Assembly: GCA_964533185.1 (NCBI GenBank)
Contig: CAZHLD010000090.1
Span: 1 to 9,702, forward strand
DNA from: CAZHLD01 sp964533185
Lineage (GTDB): Bacteria; Acidobacteriota; Terriglobia; Acidiferrales; UBA7541
DNA: 9,702 bases
Reading direction: 5' to 3'
Shown: positions 1-5,504 of the stretch, piece by piece
Layout of the letters: each line of letters begins with the position of its first letter
Numbering within the stretch: position 1 is the first letter of the stretch
Translations under genes and position numbers: made by a program
Notes under the pieces: model-generated
The model's input: only the letters and a program-made list of their open reading frames with translations
Database searches by the model: none
Told to the model about the DNA's origin: nothing

Positions 1-570
1 ACTAGTTTTCGGGCGGTCAGTAGGATTGAGAAGGAGAAGAAGAGTCTTCAGACCAAAAGGAAAAACAAATGCTCGAAATAATCCTAAAACGATTTGATAC
101 GCCCGATGAAACGCGCCATTTTGAAAGAGGGAAATTTGAAGTTGTACTGATCGGAGGAATGACTATTGGAAGGGCAACTTATGAACCAGGATGGAGGTGG
201 TCAGAACACGTTGGCCGCCTGACGGGAAAACAATTTTGTGATGTCGGACACGTGGGGCTGGTCATTTCAGGTATTGCGACGGCGGCGATGCAGGATGGCA
301 AAATAATAGAAATGACTCCAGGCACTCTATTTTATATCCCTCCAATTCCACACGAAAGTTGGGTGGTCGGAGATGAACCATACGTTTCATTACATTTTAT
401 GGGGGCAGACCATTACAGCAAGTAAAGGTTGCAGCTGGTATGGCACTTTGCAAAATGGGCCTAAGCTATTTCAGTTGGTGCCGTGCCTAACAAGTGCATG
501 CAGCGGAGCGCGCGAAGCCGATTTCCCAGGTATCCCTGAATGCTCCGCGCGCGCCCGCTGATGCGTGGCG
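1..570 (+). mobile_element. Integron gene cassette 1 (cupin cassette), left end outside window
   Basis: This stretch is the visible part of an integron gene cassette: one small ORF followed by an attC recombination site. The right boundary is the crossover point G^TT at 570/571 inside the attC core. No upstream GTTRRRY core is visible in bases 1-68, so the left boundary lies outside the window. Coding GC is about 47%, well below the 60-70% of everything that follows, which fits an independently acquired cassette. Bases 426-484, between the cupin stop and the attC, contain no gene. Cassettes normally lack their own promoter and are read from a Pc promoter near the integrase; I see no convincing promoter in 1-68. 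Confidence 0.75.
69..425 (+). CDS. Small cupin-fold protein, cassette-borne
   Basis: The 118-residue protein is a single-domain cupin. Residues 38-47 (YEPGWRWSEH), the glycine-rich turn GHVGLVISG at 60-68, the second cupin motif TPGTLFYIPPIPHESWVVG at 83-101 and the ending LHFMGADHY are typical of a family of about 110-120 residue stand-alone cupins annotated only as cupin domain-containing proteins. Likely metal ligands are His47, His61 and His95, but this is inferred from motif position. There is no signal peptide, so it is probably cytoplasmic. An AAGGA Shine-Dalgarno at 57-61, seven bases before the ATG, supports the start. It is the only gene in its cassette and differs in base composition from all neighbours. 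Substrate and reaction are unknown. Such cupins can be sugar- or small-molecule-binding proteins, isomerases or dioxygenase-like enzymes, and the sequence does not say which. Confidence 0.85.
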   Translation: MLEIILKRFDTPDETRHFERGKFEVVLIGGMTIGRATYEPGWRWSEHVGRLTGKQFCDVGHVGLVISGIATAAMQDGKIIEMTPGTLFYIPPIPHESWVVGDEPYVSLHFMGADHYSK

Positions 571-576
571 TTAGGT
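485..576 (+). other. attC recombination site 1 (59-base element)
   Basis: The R'' core GCCTAAC lies at 485-491 and the R' core GTTAGGT at 570-576; both fit the integron consensus RYYYAAC...GTTRRRY. Between them, CAGCGG (501-506) pairs with CCGCTG (555-560) and GCGCGCG (508-514) pairs with CGCGCGC (548-554). A507 is left unpaired. This single extrahelical base, 15 nt after the TAAC, is at the same distance as in the well-known aadA1 attC. The apex (515-547) is an unpaired 33-nt stretch. Recombination by an IntI integrase would be expected between G570 and T571 on the folded bottom strand. The site closes cassette 1. Confidence 0.88.
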
Positions 577-1333
577 CACAGTAAGAGCCTTGCTCCTCAA
601 CCGCATCGAATACGCGCTCATGAACAACCCCGTCCGTGCCGCAATCCAGCGGCACTTCGAGGCACGGCGGCTGCTCCGCATGGGCGGTCCCATGCACGGT
701 GGGCGCGCCCTAGAGGTTGGCTGCGGGCGTGGAGTCGGCACCGAGCTCATCCTCGAAGTCTTTGGCGCCGATTCGGTCGATGCCTTCGACCTCGACCCCC
801 GCATGGTTGCCCTCGCCCGAACGCGGCTCGCGGCGCACGGCTCCCGGGTTCATCTGTGGGTAGGCGATGCCGGCGCCATCAGCGTTCCCGACGCGACTTA
901 CGATGCCGTCTTCGACTTCGGCATCATCCACCATGTTCCGGAGTGGCGCCGCGCTCTGACGGAAGTGCATCGCGTTCTCAAGCCCGGGGGCTGTTTCTAC
1001 GCCGAAGAGGTCCTCAGGGGCTTCATCGACCATCCCATCACCCGTCGCATCCTCGAACACCCCCAGAGCGATCGCTTCGACTCGGCTGGCTTCGCCCGAG
1101 AACTGAAAGCGTCGGGCCTCAACCCGTTCGCATTTGAGGAACTCTGGGGCTCCTTCGCGTGGTTCACAGCACGGAAGACAGATGCAGCCTAACAAGCAGC
1201 TGCATCTGACGGCCGCGGGCGGTGGCGTGCGGGGCGGTCAGCCTCCGGCCGCCGGGTCTCGTGCTTGTCGCGCCGGCGGCCTGCGGTCGGTCGTAAGGTG
1301 GTTCACGCGCGGCCGCAGCTGAGCCGCGATCCG
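571..1333 (+). mobile_element. Integron gene cassette 2 (methyltransferase cassette), complete
   Basis: This is a complete cassette bounded by crossover points in two successive attC sites (G570^T571 and G1333^T1334), which gives a 763-bp excised circle. It is extremely compact: the ORF starts 19 bases after the left crossover, and its stop codon sits inside the R'' core of its own attC. It contains one gene in the orientation usual for cassettes. About two thirds of the coding bases are GC, so its source differs from that of cassette 1. No promoter fits in the 19-base leader, so expression should depend on transcription coming from the left. Confidence 0.85.
590..1192 (+). CDS. Class I SAM-dependent methyltransferase, cassette-borne
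   Basis: The 200-residue protein is a Rossmann-fold (class I) methyltransferase. Motif I LEVGCGRGVG is at residues 41-50 and the acidic ribose-binding motif DAFDLDP follows near 63-69. The motif GDAGAISVPDATYDAVFDFG lies in mid-protein, then the HHVPEW and RVLKPGGCFY (motif VI-like) segments. The length matches stand-alone small-molecule or ubiquinone-type methyltransferases, but the substrate cannot be read from the sequence. The start is the TTG at 590, because the N-terminal MLLNRIEYALMNNPVR segment resembles the usual beginning of this family. The next candidate is ATG at 620 (residue 11). The Shine-Dalgarno is weak (AAGAG at 583-587). The TAA stop at 1190-1192 is part of the attC R'' core GCCTAAC. 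It may be a resistance or metabolite-modifying function, but that would be guesswork. Confidence 0.88.
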   Translation: MLLNRIEYALMNNPVRAAIQRHFEARRLLRMGGPMHGGRALEVGCGRGVGTELILEVFGADSVDAFDLDPRMVALARTRLAAHGSRVHLWVGDAGAISVPDATYDAVFDFGIIHHVPEWRRALTEVHRVLKPGGCFYAEEVLRGFIDHPITRRILEHPQSDRFDSAGFARELKASGLNPFAFEELWGSFAWFTARKTDAA

Positions 1334-1339
1334 TTAGGT
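1187..1339 (+). other. attC recombination site 2, unusually long
   Basis: The R'' core GCCTAAC is at 1187-1193 and the R' core GTTAGGT at 1333-1339, identical to the cores of attC 1. CTG (1206-1208) pairs with CAG (1316-1318) and CGGCCGCG (1210-1217) with CGCGGCCG (1308-1315). A1209 is extrahelical, again 15 nt after TAAC. A second, apical stem of nine perfect base pairs joins GGCCGCCGG (1247-1255) with CCGGCGGCC (1273-1281) around a 17-nt loop. At 153 bases it is at the long end for attC sites. It closes cassette 2 and is the last attC seen; the sequence beyond 1339 looks chromosomal. Short ORFs predicted here are shadows of this structured DNA. Confidence 0.85.
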
Positions 1340-1386
1340 GCAGCGTGTCCCACACCGCCCCACTGGAGTCCTGGTAGCGTGAACAT

Positions 1387-1413
1387 CCTTCCCTGCCCCG
1401 CGTCTGCGGAAGG
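1387..1413 (-). terminator. Weak hairpin downstream of trxA
   Basis: Downstream of the trxA stop, CCTTCC (1387-1392) and GGAAGG (1408-1413) can form a 6-bp stem with a 15-nt loop. No U-run follows on the minus strand, so it is at best a weak or Rho-assisted terminator. The position, just after the last gene of the glgA-trxA pair, is the only other support. Confidence 0.2.
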
Positions 1414-1427
1414 CTTGCAGCCGTTCT

Positions 1428-1763
1428 TTAGTTGATGTGGCGCTCGAGGATTTTCTGGATGTGTTCTTTAGAGACGGCGCCGACGATTTGGTCGGCCACC
1501 TCTCCACCCTTGAAGATGAGCAAGGTGGGAATGCCGCGGATGTTGAAACGGCCGGCGGCATTTACATTCTCGTCCACGTTGAGCTTGACCACCTTGAGCT
1601 TGCCCGTGAAGTCGTTGGCAATTTCCGCCACGGTCGGCGCCAGCATGTGGCACGGGCGGCACCATTCGGCCCAGAAATCCACCAGCACGGGCTGGTTCTT
1701 GCTGGCGTCGATGACTTCGCTCTGGAAATCGCTATCGGTAACATTACTGATGTTATCGGCCAT
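1428..1763 (-). CDS. trxA: Thioredoxin with WCRPC active site
   Basis: The 111-residue protein is a complete thioredoxin: the general cytoplasmic dithiol reductant for ribonucleotide reductase, peroxiredoxins and other targets, itself kept reduced by thioredoxin reductase. Visible features are VLVDFWAEWC at residues 26-35, the redox pair Cys35/Cys38, the LNVDEN strand at 61-66, and IRGIPT with the cis-proline Pro79. The length matches canonical TrxA (about 108). The active site reads Cys-Arg-Pro-Cys where nearly all thioredoxins have Cys-Gly-Pro-Cys; the Arg codon is CGC, one base from GGC. The start is the ATG at 1763, preceded four bases away by AGGGGA. The reading frame stays open upstream into glgA, but that extension is a shadow. 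It lies 49 bp downstream of glgA on the same strand, so the two are probably cotranscribed. Confidence 0.95.
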   Translation of the reverse strand: MADNISNVTDSDFQSEVIDASKNQPVLVDFWAEWCRPCHMLAPTVAEIANDFTGKLKVVKLNVDENVNAAGRFNIRGIPTLLIFKGGEVADQIVGAVSKEHIQKILERHIN

Positions 1764-1812
1764 GAGTTCCCCTTTGGTATTGGCCCGCGGGCATCCGCCG
1801 CAGGCCTCGAAA

Positions 1813-3285
1813 CTAATTAGATGTGCCAGCGGCGCGAAGGTTGCGAGACTTGTGCGCCGTCTCGTAGAGCTGAGCGTATTCAGCCGCCGACGCCTTCCAC
1901 GAAAAGTCTTTGGCCATGCCGTTGGCCTGGACCTTCTTCCAGGCCTTGGCGTCGCGATAGGTTGCAAGCGCGCGGCGGATGCAGGCGAGCAGGGCCTGGC
2001 CATCGTAGGTTTCAAACTTGAAGCCGGTGCCCTGGCCGGTCTCCGGGTCAAAATCCTGGATGGTGTCGTCGAGGCCGCCGGTGGCGCGCACGACGGGCAC
2101 GGTGCCATAGCGCAGGCTGTAAATCTGGTTCAGGCCGCAGGGCTCGTAGCGCGAGGGCATCAGGAACATGTCCGAGCCGGCTTCGATCTTGTGGGCGATC
2201 GCATTGTCGTAGGCGACTTTGACGCCGAGCTTCTCTGGGAATCGCATGGCCAGCACGCGGAAGAGGTGCTCATATTTCGGCTCGCCCGCCCCGAGCGCAA
2301 CCATGGTCAAGTCCTCGCTGAGAATCTCGTCGGCATCTTGCGCGATGAGGTCAAATCCCTTCTGGTCGGCAAAGCGCGAGACAATGCCGATCAGCGGACG
2401 GTCCAATTCCTTTTCTTTAACGGGCAGCTTGAATTGCTCGAGCAGCTCCTTCTTGCAAAGCCGCTTCCCGGCCAGGTCTTTGGCCGTGTAGCGCGCCGCG
2501 GTAAACGTGTCGTTCTCCGGGCTCCAGGCGGCGTAGTCCACACCGTTCAGGATGCCCACCATGCGCTTGCCCCGACCACGCACCACGCCTTCCAAGCCGT
2601 GGCCGTATTCGGCCGTCTGGATCTCCTGCGCGTAGCGGCGGCTGACTGTGGTGAGATAGTCGGAGAAAACGAGCCCGCCTTTCAAGAAGTTCACCTTGCC
2701 GTAAAACTCGAGCGCGTCTTGATGGAAGAGGCTCTCAGGCAGTCCGATCTGCCGGAGAATGTGGCGATGGAACAGACCGTGATAGCCCATATTGTGGATC
2801 GTGAAGACCACCGGCACAGGACGCATCATCGTGTCCTCTTCGTACGAGTTGCAAAGCAGCACCGGAACCAGCGCGGTCTGCCAGTCGTGGCAGTGGATCA
2901 CGTCCGGCACCCACACGCGTTTGGCGATCTCGATGGCGGCCTTGCTGAACAGGGCGAAGCGAACGCCGTTGTCGGGGTAGTCTTTGCCCTTCTCGCCGTA
3001 GAGCTGTTCCCGGTCGAAGAGTTCAGGGACGTCTACAAAGAAATAGCGCACGCCGTGAACGGGCGCGGTCCCCAGCACGTCCGCGAAGTATAGGCGGTCG
3101 CCCAACGGCACGGTCAGGCTGGGGAGCAAAGTGCCCGTTGTCTTCGTGCCGCGATAGCGCGGGAGGACGACACCGACTTCGTGGCCCATGGCCACCAGCG
3201 CCTTGGGCAGCGCCTCAACCACGTCGGCCAAGCCGCCGGTCTTGCTGAACGGGAGTCCTTCGGAAGCAACGAATAGGATTTTCAT
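1813..3285 (-). CDS. glgA: Glycogen synthase, ADP-glucose type (GT5)
   Basis: The 490-residue protein is a full-length bacterial glycogen synthase that transfers glucose from ADP-glucose to the growing alpha-1,4-glucan. The N-terminal GT-B domain opens with MKILFVASEGLPFSKTGG; Lys15 of the KTGGL motif is the known ADP-glucose-binding position. HCHDWQTAL (131-139), FTIHNMGYHG (161-170) and the KGGLVFSDYLTTVS segment (202-215) follow. The C-terminal domain has GILNGVDY (244-251), SRFADQKGFDL (303-313) and PSRYEPCGL (377-385), where Glu381 matches the catalytic Glu377 of E. coli GlgA. The E. coli enzyme is 477 residues. The start is the ATG at 3285 with GAGGT at 3289-3293. No other glg genes are in the window, so the glycogen pathway must be completed elsewhere. 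trxA follows on the same strand. Confidence 0.97.
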   Translation of the reverse strand: MKILFVASEGLPFSKTGGLADVVEALPKALVAMGHEVGVVLPRYRGTKTTGTLLPSLTVPLGDRLYFADVLGTAPVHGVRYFFVDVPELFDREQLYGEKGKDYPDNGVRFALFSKAAIEIAKRVWVPDVIHCHDWQTALVPVLLCNSYEEDTMMRPVPVVFTIHNMGYHGLFHRHILRQIGLPESLFHQDALEFYGKVNFLKGGLVFSDYLTTVSRRYAQEIQTAEYGHGLEGVVRGRGKRMVGILNGVDYAAWSPENDTFTAARYTAKDLAGKRLCKKELLEQFKLPVKEKELDRPLIGIVSRFADQKGFDLIAQDADEILSEDLTMVALGAGEPKYEHLFRVLAMRFPEKLGVKVAYDNAIAHKIEAGSDMFLMPSRYEPCGLNQIYSLRYGTVPVVRATGGLDDTIQDFDPETGQGTGFKFETYDGQALLACIRRALATYRDAKAWKKVQANGMAKDFSWKASAAEYAQLYETAHKSRNLRAAGTSN

Positions 3286-3306
3286 GAGACCTCGATGAAG
3301 CTAAAC

Positions 3307-3335
3307 ACGGTAAACAAAGCTCCCGCATTCGTCAA
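3307..3335 (-). promoter_or_regulatory. Candidate glgA promoter
   Basis: On the minus strand, TTGACG (3335-3330) lies 17 bases before TACCGT (3312-3307), about 20 bases upstream of the glgA ATG. The -35 matches the sigma70 consensus at 5 of 6 positions, but the -10 only at 3 of 6. A second TTGACG lies further upstream on the same strand. The leader would be very short, so this is a tentative call. Confidence 0.25.
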
Positions 3336-3439
3336 GACAAAGCGTCCGGCGAATTCCGCGCTATGCAAACACCGGGTGATCTCGTCAAGGCAGACAACTT
3401 GCATTCGACTTAAGAATTAGGGCACCATCACCCCTCAGT

Positions 3440-3676
3440 ATGCGCGAAGACGATATCTCAGAAGTAATGGCCGAGGAAAGAAACCGAGGCCGGCGCCAAC
3501 CCAAGCCTGGGGCCGCCAGGAAAGAACGGCTCAGGAAGCTTCAAACGATTCGGAGCCTTTTGTCGCTTCAAGACGAAAGAACTTTTACCGATTCGATCCG
3601 TGCGCTCGGACTGAAAGAGGGGTCGCCTGAGTTCCGGGACGCTTTGCACGCCTGGCGCGAGAGCCGGAAGCCTTAG
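3440..3676 (+). CDS. Small charged hypothetical protein
   Basis: This encodes 78 residues with no family I recognise. The first 32 residues are rich in Arg, Lys and Glu and probably disordered. The remainder (KLQTIRSLLSLQDERTFTDS, then IRALGLKEGSPEFRDALHAW) looks like two or three amphipathic helices separated by a GSPE turn, which is protein-like rather than random. It has no signal peptide and no membrane segment. No good Shine-Dalgarno precedes the ATG at 3440. It diverges from glgA (154 bp between start codons) and converges on the minus-strand ORF at 3585-3833. The two overlap by about 92 bp, so at least one may be misread. Confidence 0.5.
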   Translation: MREDDISEVMAEERNRGRRQPKPGAARKERLRKLQTIRSLLSLQDERTFTDSIRALGLKEGSPEFRDALHAWRESRKP

Positions 3677-3833
3677 CCTTTTCCCTTGCGTGTGCGCGCT
3701 CAACAGCCTGCTCCAATGCCTTCCACCTTGCCGCCCGTTCATGCGGAGACATCTTTGCAAGATGTCTTTCAAAGATGGTGTAGAGCTTCCTTGCCGCTGG
3801 CTCTAGTTTCTGATTGGACTTAGCCCTGCGCAT
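3585..3833 (-). CDS. Small basic hypothetical protein, overlapping its neighbour
   Basis: This encodes 82 residues from the ATG at 3833, chosen because GGAG lies seven bases upstream; the open frame continues further up, with ATGs at 3872 and 3887. The segment AARKLYTIFERHLAKMSPHE followed by RAARWKALEQAVERAHAREK is a believable helical, Lys/Arg/Glu-rich protein. The last 25 or so residues overlap the plus-strand ORF antisense and look like a shadow (Arg/Ala/Ser/Gly-rich). A one-base frame shift near residue 55 would end it at a TAA at 3675-3673, almost removing the overlap, so a frameshift or an extended tail is possible. No family is recognised and no function is proposed. Confidence 0.45.
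   Translation of the reverse strand: MRRAKSNQKLEPAARKLYTIFERHLAKMSPHERAARWKALEQAVERAHAREKAKASGSRARRAKRPGTQATPLSVRAHGSNR
3747..3767. repeat. Perfect 9-bp inverted repeat (AGACATCTT-TGC-AAGATGTCT)
   Basis: AGACATCTT (3747-3755) and AAGATGTCT (3759-3767) are perfect inverted copies around a three-base loop. Read on the plus strand it is followed by TTC rather than a T-run. It lies 70 bp beyond the stop of the plus-strand small ORF and could act as a terminator for it. On the minus strand it lies inside the coding sequence of the other small ORF (residues around RHLAKMS). A DNA-binding site is another possibility. Confidence 0.4.
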
Positions 3834-3911
3834 TCCGCTTCTCCAATTGAGAGTATAACATGCGCATTCCATTTCTCTCGTCTTCATAAATCTGATAGTT
3901 TGCACGTATCT

Positions 3912-3927
3912 GGGCAAGAGGTTGCCC
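3912..3927 (+). promoter_or_regulatory. Short hairpin in the rsmA leader with GAGG in its loop
   Basis: GGGCAA (3912-3917) and TTGCCC (3922-3927) form a perfect 6-bp stem around the tetraloop GAGG (3918-3921). GAGG is the only Shine-Dalgarno-like sequence near the rsmA start codon, but it is 16 bases from the ATG, further than usual. A role in translation initiation is possible but unproven. Further upstream TATAAC (3854-3859) resembles a -10 box without a good -35. Confidence 0.3.
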
Positions 3928-3937
3928 CTCGCGGACC

Positions 3938-4714
3938 ATGCCTCGACAGAAGCTCGGACAACACTTTCTGGCAGACGCCAGTTGGCGAGCACGCATCCTG
4001 CGGGAGCTTGGTGTGCGCGAGGGAGAGGTGTGGCTGGAAATTGGCGCAGGGCACGGAGAGATGACCGCGGAGCTGGCCCGGCAAGGCGCGCGGGTGTGGG
4101 CGGTTGAGCTGGATTCCAAATTGCTGCCGCGCCTGGAGGCGATGGCCCGCGCAATCCCCGCTATCATCGTCGTTGCGGACGACATCCTGAAACTTGACCT
4201 CGCGCGCCTGGCGGGAGCCAGTCGCATCAAGGTCTACGGCAGCCTGCCGTACTACATTACGTCGCCGATTCTGCACAGGCTGTTCGAGCAGGCAGACCAG
4301 ATTGATGCCATCTTCGTTGTGATTCAGCTCGAGGTGGCGGCTCGACTGGCGGCCCGACCGGGGCGGCGCGAGTATGGGTATCTTTCCGTGTTGGCACAGT
4401 TCTATTCGAGGCCAGAGATTCTCCTGCGTATTCCGCCGGGCGCGTTCCGGCCGCGGCCAAAGGTTACATCGGCGCTGGTTGCTCTGCATCCGCCCGGGGA
4501 GCGGGAACAGCTCCAGCTGCAAGACGCAGAAGGATTTCTGGAGTTTGTAAAGAGTTGTTTTGGGCAGAAGAGAAAAACGCTGTTCAACAACTTGAAGGGA
4601 CGGCTGGGCAGCGAACGCGCCCAGGCCCTGCTGGCGTCCGCGGGCGTTCATCGCGGCGCCCGCGCCGAACAGTTGAGCGTCACACAACTAGCTGGACTAT
4701 TTCGGGCTTTGTGA
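3938..4714 (+). CDS. rsmA: 16S rRNA (adenine1518-N6/adenine1519-N6)-dimethyltransferase
   Basis: The 258-residue protein is RsmA (KsgA), which dimethylates two adjacent adenines in the 3'-terminal helix of 16S rRNA late in 30S assembly. The start MPRQKLGQHFLAD is diagnostic. SAM motif I is LEIGAGHGEMT at 33-43, with acidic motif II AVELD at 55-59 and DDILKLDL at 81-88. Motif IV GSLPYYITSPIL lies at 101-112, YGYLSV at 146-151, FRPRPKVTSALVAL at 170-183 and the CFGQKRKTLFNNL stretch at 207-219. The C-terminal helical domain is complete. In motif IV the usual Asn of NLPY is Ser102 (codon AGC at 4241-4243); the Gln-Lys/Arg-Glu-Val motif near 130 is IQLEV. It converges with the phosphodiesterase gene, 20 bp away. 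Identity is secure; full catalytic activity is less certain because of Ser102. Confidence 0.95.
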   Translation: MPRQKLGQHFLADASWRARILRELGVREGEVWLEIGAGHGEMTAELARQGARVWAVELDSKLLPRLEAMARAIPAIIVVADDILKLDLARLAGASRIKVYGSLPYYITSPILHRLFEQADQIDAIFVVIQLEVAARLAARPGRREYGYLSVLAQFYSRPEILLRIPPGAFRPRPKVTSALVALHPPGEREQLQLQDAEGFLEFVKSCFGQKRKTLFNNLKGRLGSERAQALLASAGVHRGARAEQLSVTQLAGLFRAL

Positions 4715-4734
4715 GGGCAATTCGACCTGTGCCC
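4715..4734. terminator. Possible bidirectional terminator in a convergent gap
   Basis: GGGCA (4715-4719) and TGCCC (4730-4734) can pair around a 10-nt loop, and the hairpin occupies exactly the 20 bases between the converging rsmA and phosphodiesterase stop codons. The stem is only five base pairs and no T-run follows on either strand, so this is weak. Confidence 0.25.
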
Positions 4735-5457
4735 CTACTCCTTGAGCGCTGCCACCAGCCGGTCCGGGTAGTCGGTCATGATTCCGTCGACGCCGGCAGC
4801 GGCGAGGTGCCGCATCTGGGCGGGCTCGTTGATCGTCCAGGTGACAATCTGCAGATCGGCGCGTTGCGCCTGCTCGATCAGCGCGGGCGTCACCAGGTCG
4901 CCGCGAGGCGCGAGTTGACGGGCACCGACGCGGACCGCTCGCTCAACGGCGTCGGGGTAGGGCCAGTCAAACAGATAACCTGTCATCACTGCGGGGTTGC
5001 GTTTTCGCACCGCGAGCAGGGTAGCCATGTCGAACGAGAGGACCACCACTCGCTCCAGCATCTTCGCATCGGCGAGGGCAGCCACCAGGGCACGCTCGGC
5101 CCCCCACACTTCGCTGACTTTGATCTCCAGATACAAGACCACGTCGGTTCCGCGCGCGAAGGCCAGAATTTCTTCCAGCGTGGGGATGCGCTCGCCGGCA
5201 AATTCCGGAGAAAACCACGAGCCGGCATCCAGCTCGCGTAACTGGGCCAGTGTGAAATCGTGAACGTTTTCCCGGCCGTTGGTGGTGCGGTCAAGAGCAG
5301 TGTCGTGCAGGGCGACGAAGTGAGCGTCGCGCGAGAGCTGCAGGTCCGTCTCGATAAAAGTGGCCCCCAGCTCGACGGCGCGACGGAAGGCGGCCAGGGT
5401 ATTTTCCGGGGCATGGCCGGAAGCGCCGCGGTGTCCAACTATCCAGACGTCGCGCAT
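4735..5457 (-). CDS. Glycerophosphodiester phosphodiesterase (UgpQ-like, cytoplasmic)
   Basis: The 240-residue protein is a GDPD-family TIM barrel that hydrolyses glycerophosphodiesters to glycerol-3-phosphate plus an alcohol. The metal- and substrate-binding residues are all visible: His9-Arg10 in GHRGASG, Glu18-Asn19 in PENT, Glu36 and Asp38 in ETDLQ, the catalytic His51-Asp52, Glu111 and Lys113 in YLEIK, and the C-terminal WTINEP and VDGIMTDYP segments. The length and absence of a signal peptide match cytoplasmic UgpQ (about 247 residues) rather than periplasmic GlpQ. The start is given as the ATG at 5457; a GTG one codon upstream (5460) is an equal alternative, and neither has a clear Shine-Dalgarno. 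It follows the iclR-type gene by 47 bp on the same strand, so the two may share a transcript. No transport genes for glycerophosphodiesters are nearby. Confidence 0.93.
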   Translation of the reverse strand: MRDVWIVGHRGASGHAPENTLAAFRRAVELGATFIETDLQLSRDAHFVALHDTALDRTTNGRENVHDFTLAQLRELDAGSWFSPEFAGERIPTLEEILAFARGTDVVLYLEIKVSEVWGAERALVAALADAKMLERVVVLSFDMATLLAVRKRNPAVMTGYLFDWPYPDAVERAVRVGARQLAPRGDLVTPALIEQAQRADLQIVTWTINEPAQMRHLAAAGVDGIMTDYPDRLVAALKE

Positions 5458-5504
5458 CACGAGTGGCTATCGTAGCAGAGTTGACCGGGCACGGAGAGTG
5501 TGAC

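Noticed and set aside
11..20. GGGCGGTCAG at 11-20 repeated inside attC 2 at 1232-1241, possible remnant of an earlier attC
   Set aside because: A 10-base match in GC-rich DNA is weak, and no GTTRRRY core or paired arms are visible in bases 1-68.
1134..1322. Short plus-strand ORF (62 residues) through attC 2
   Set aside because: It is the translation of the structured attC DNA (NKQLHLTAAGG...). Such spurious ORFs are typical over attC sites; there is no start signal of its own and no coding character outside the methyltransferase overlap.
1340..1427. Possible third cassette after attC 2
   Set aside because: No ORF in cassette orientation and no further attC core pair; the next gene (trxA) is on the opposite strand and is a housekeeping gene.
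1432..3093. 553-residue plus-strand ORF antisense to trxA and glgA
   Set aside because: It is the reverse-frame shadow of two clearly identified genes, a common effect in high-GC DNA.
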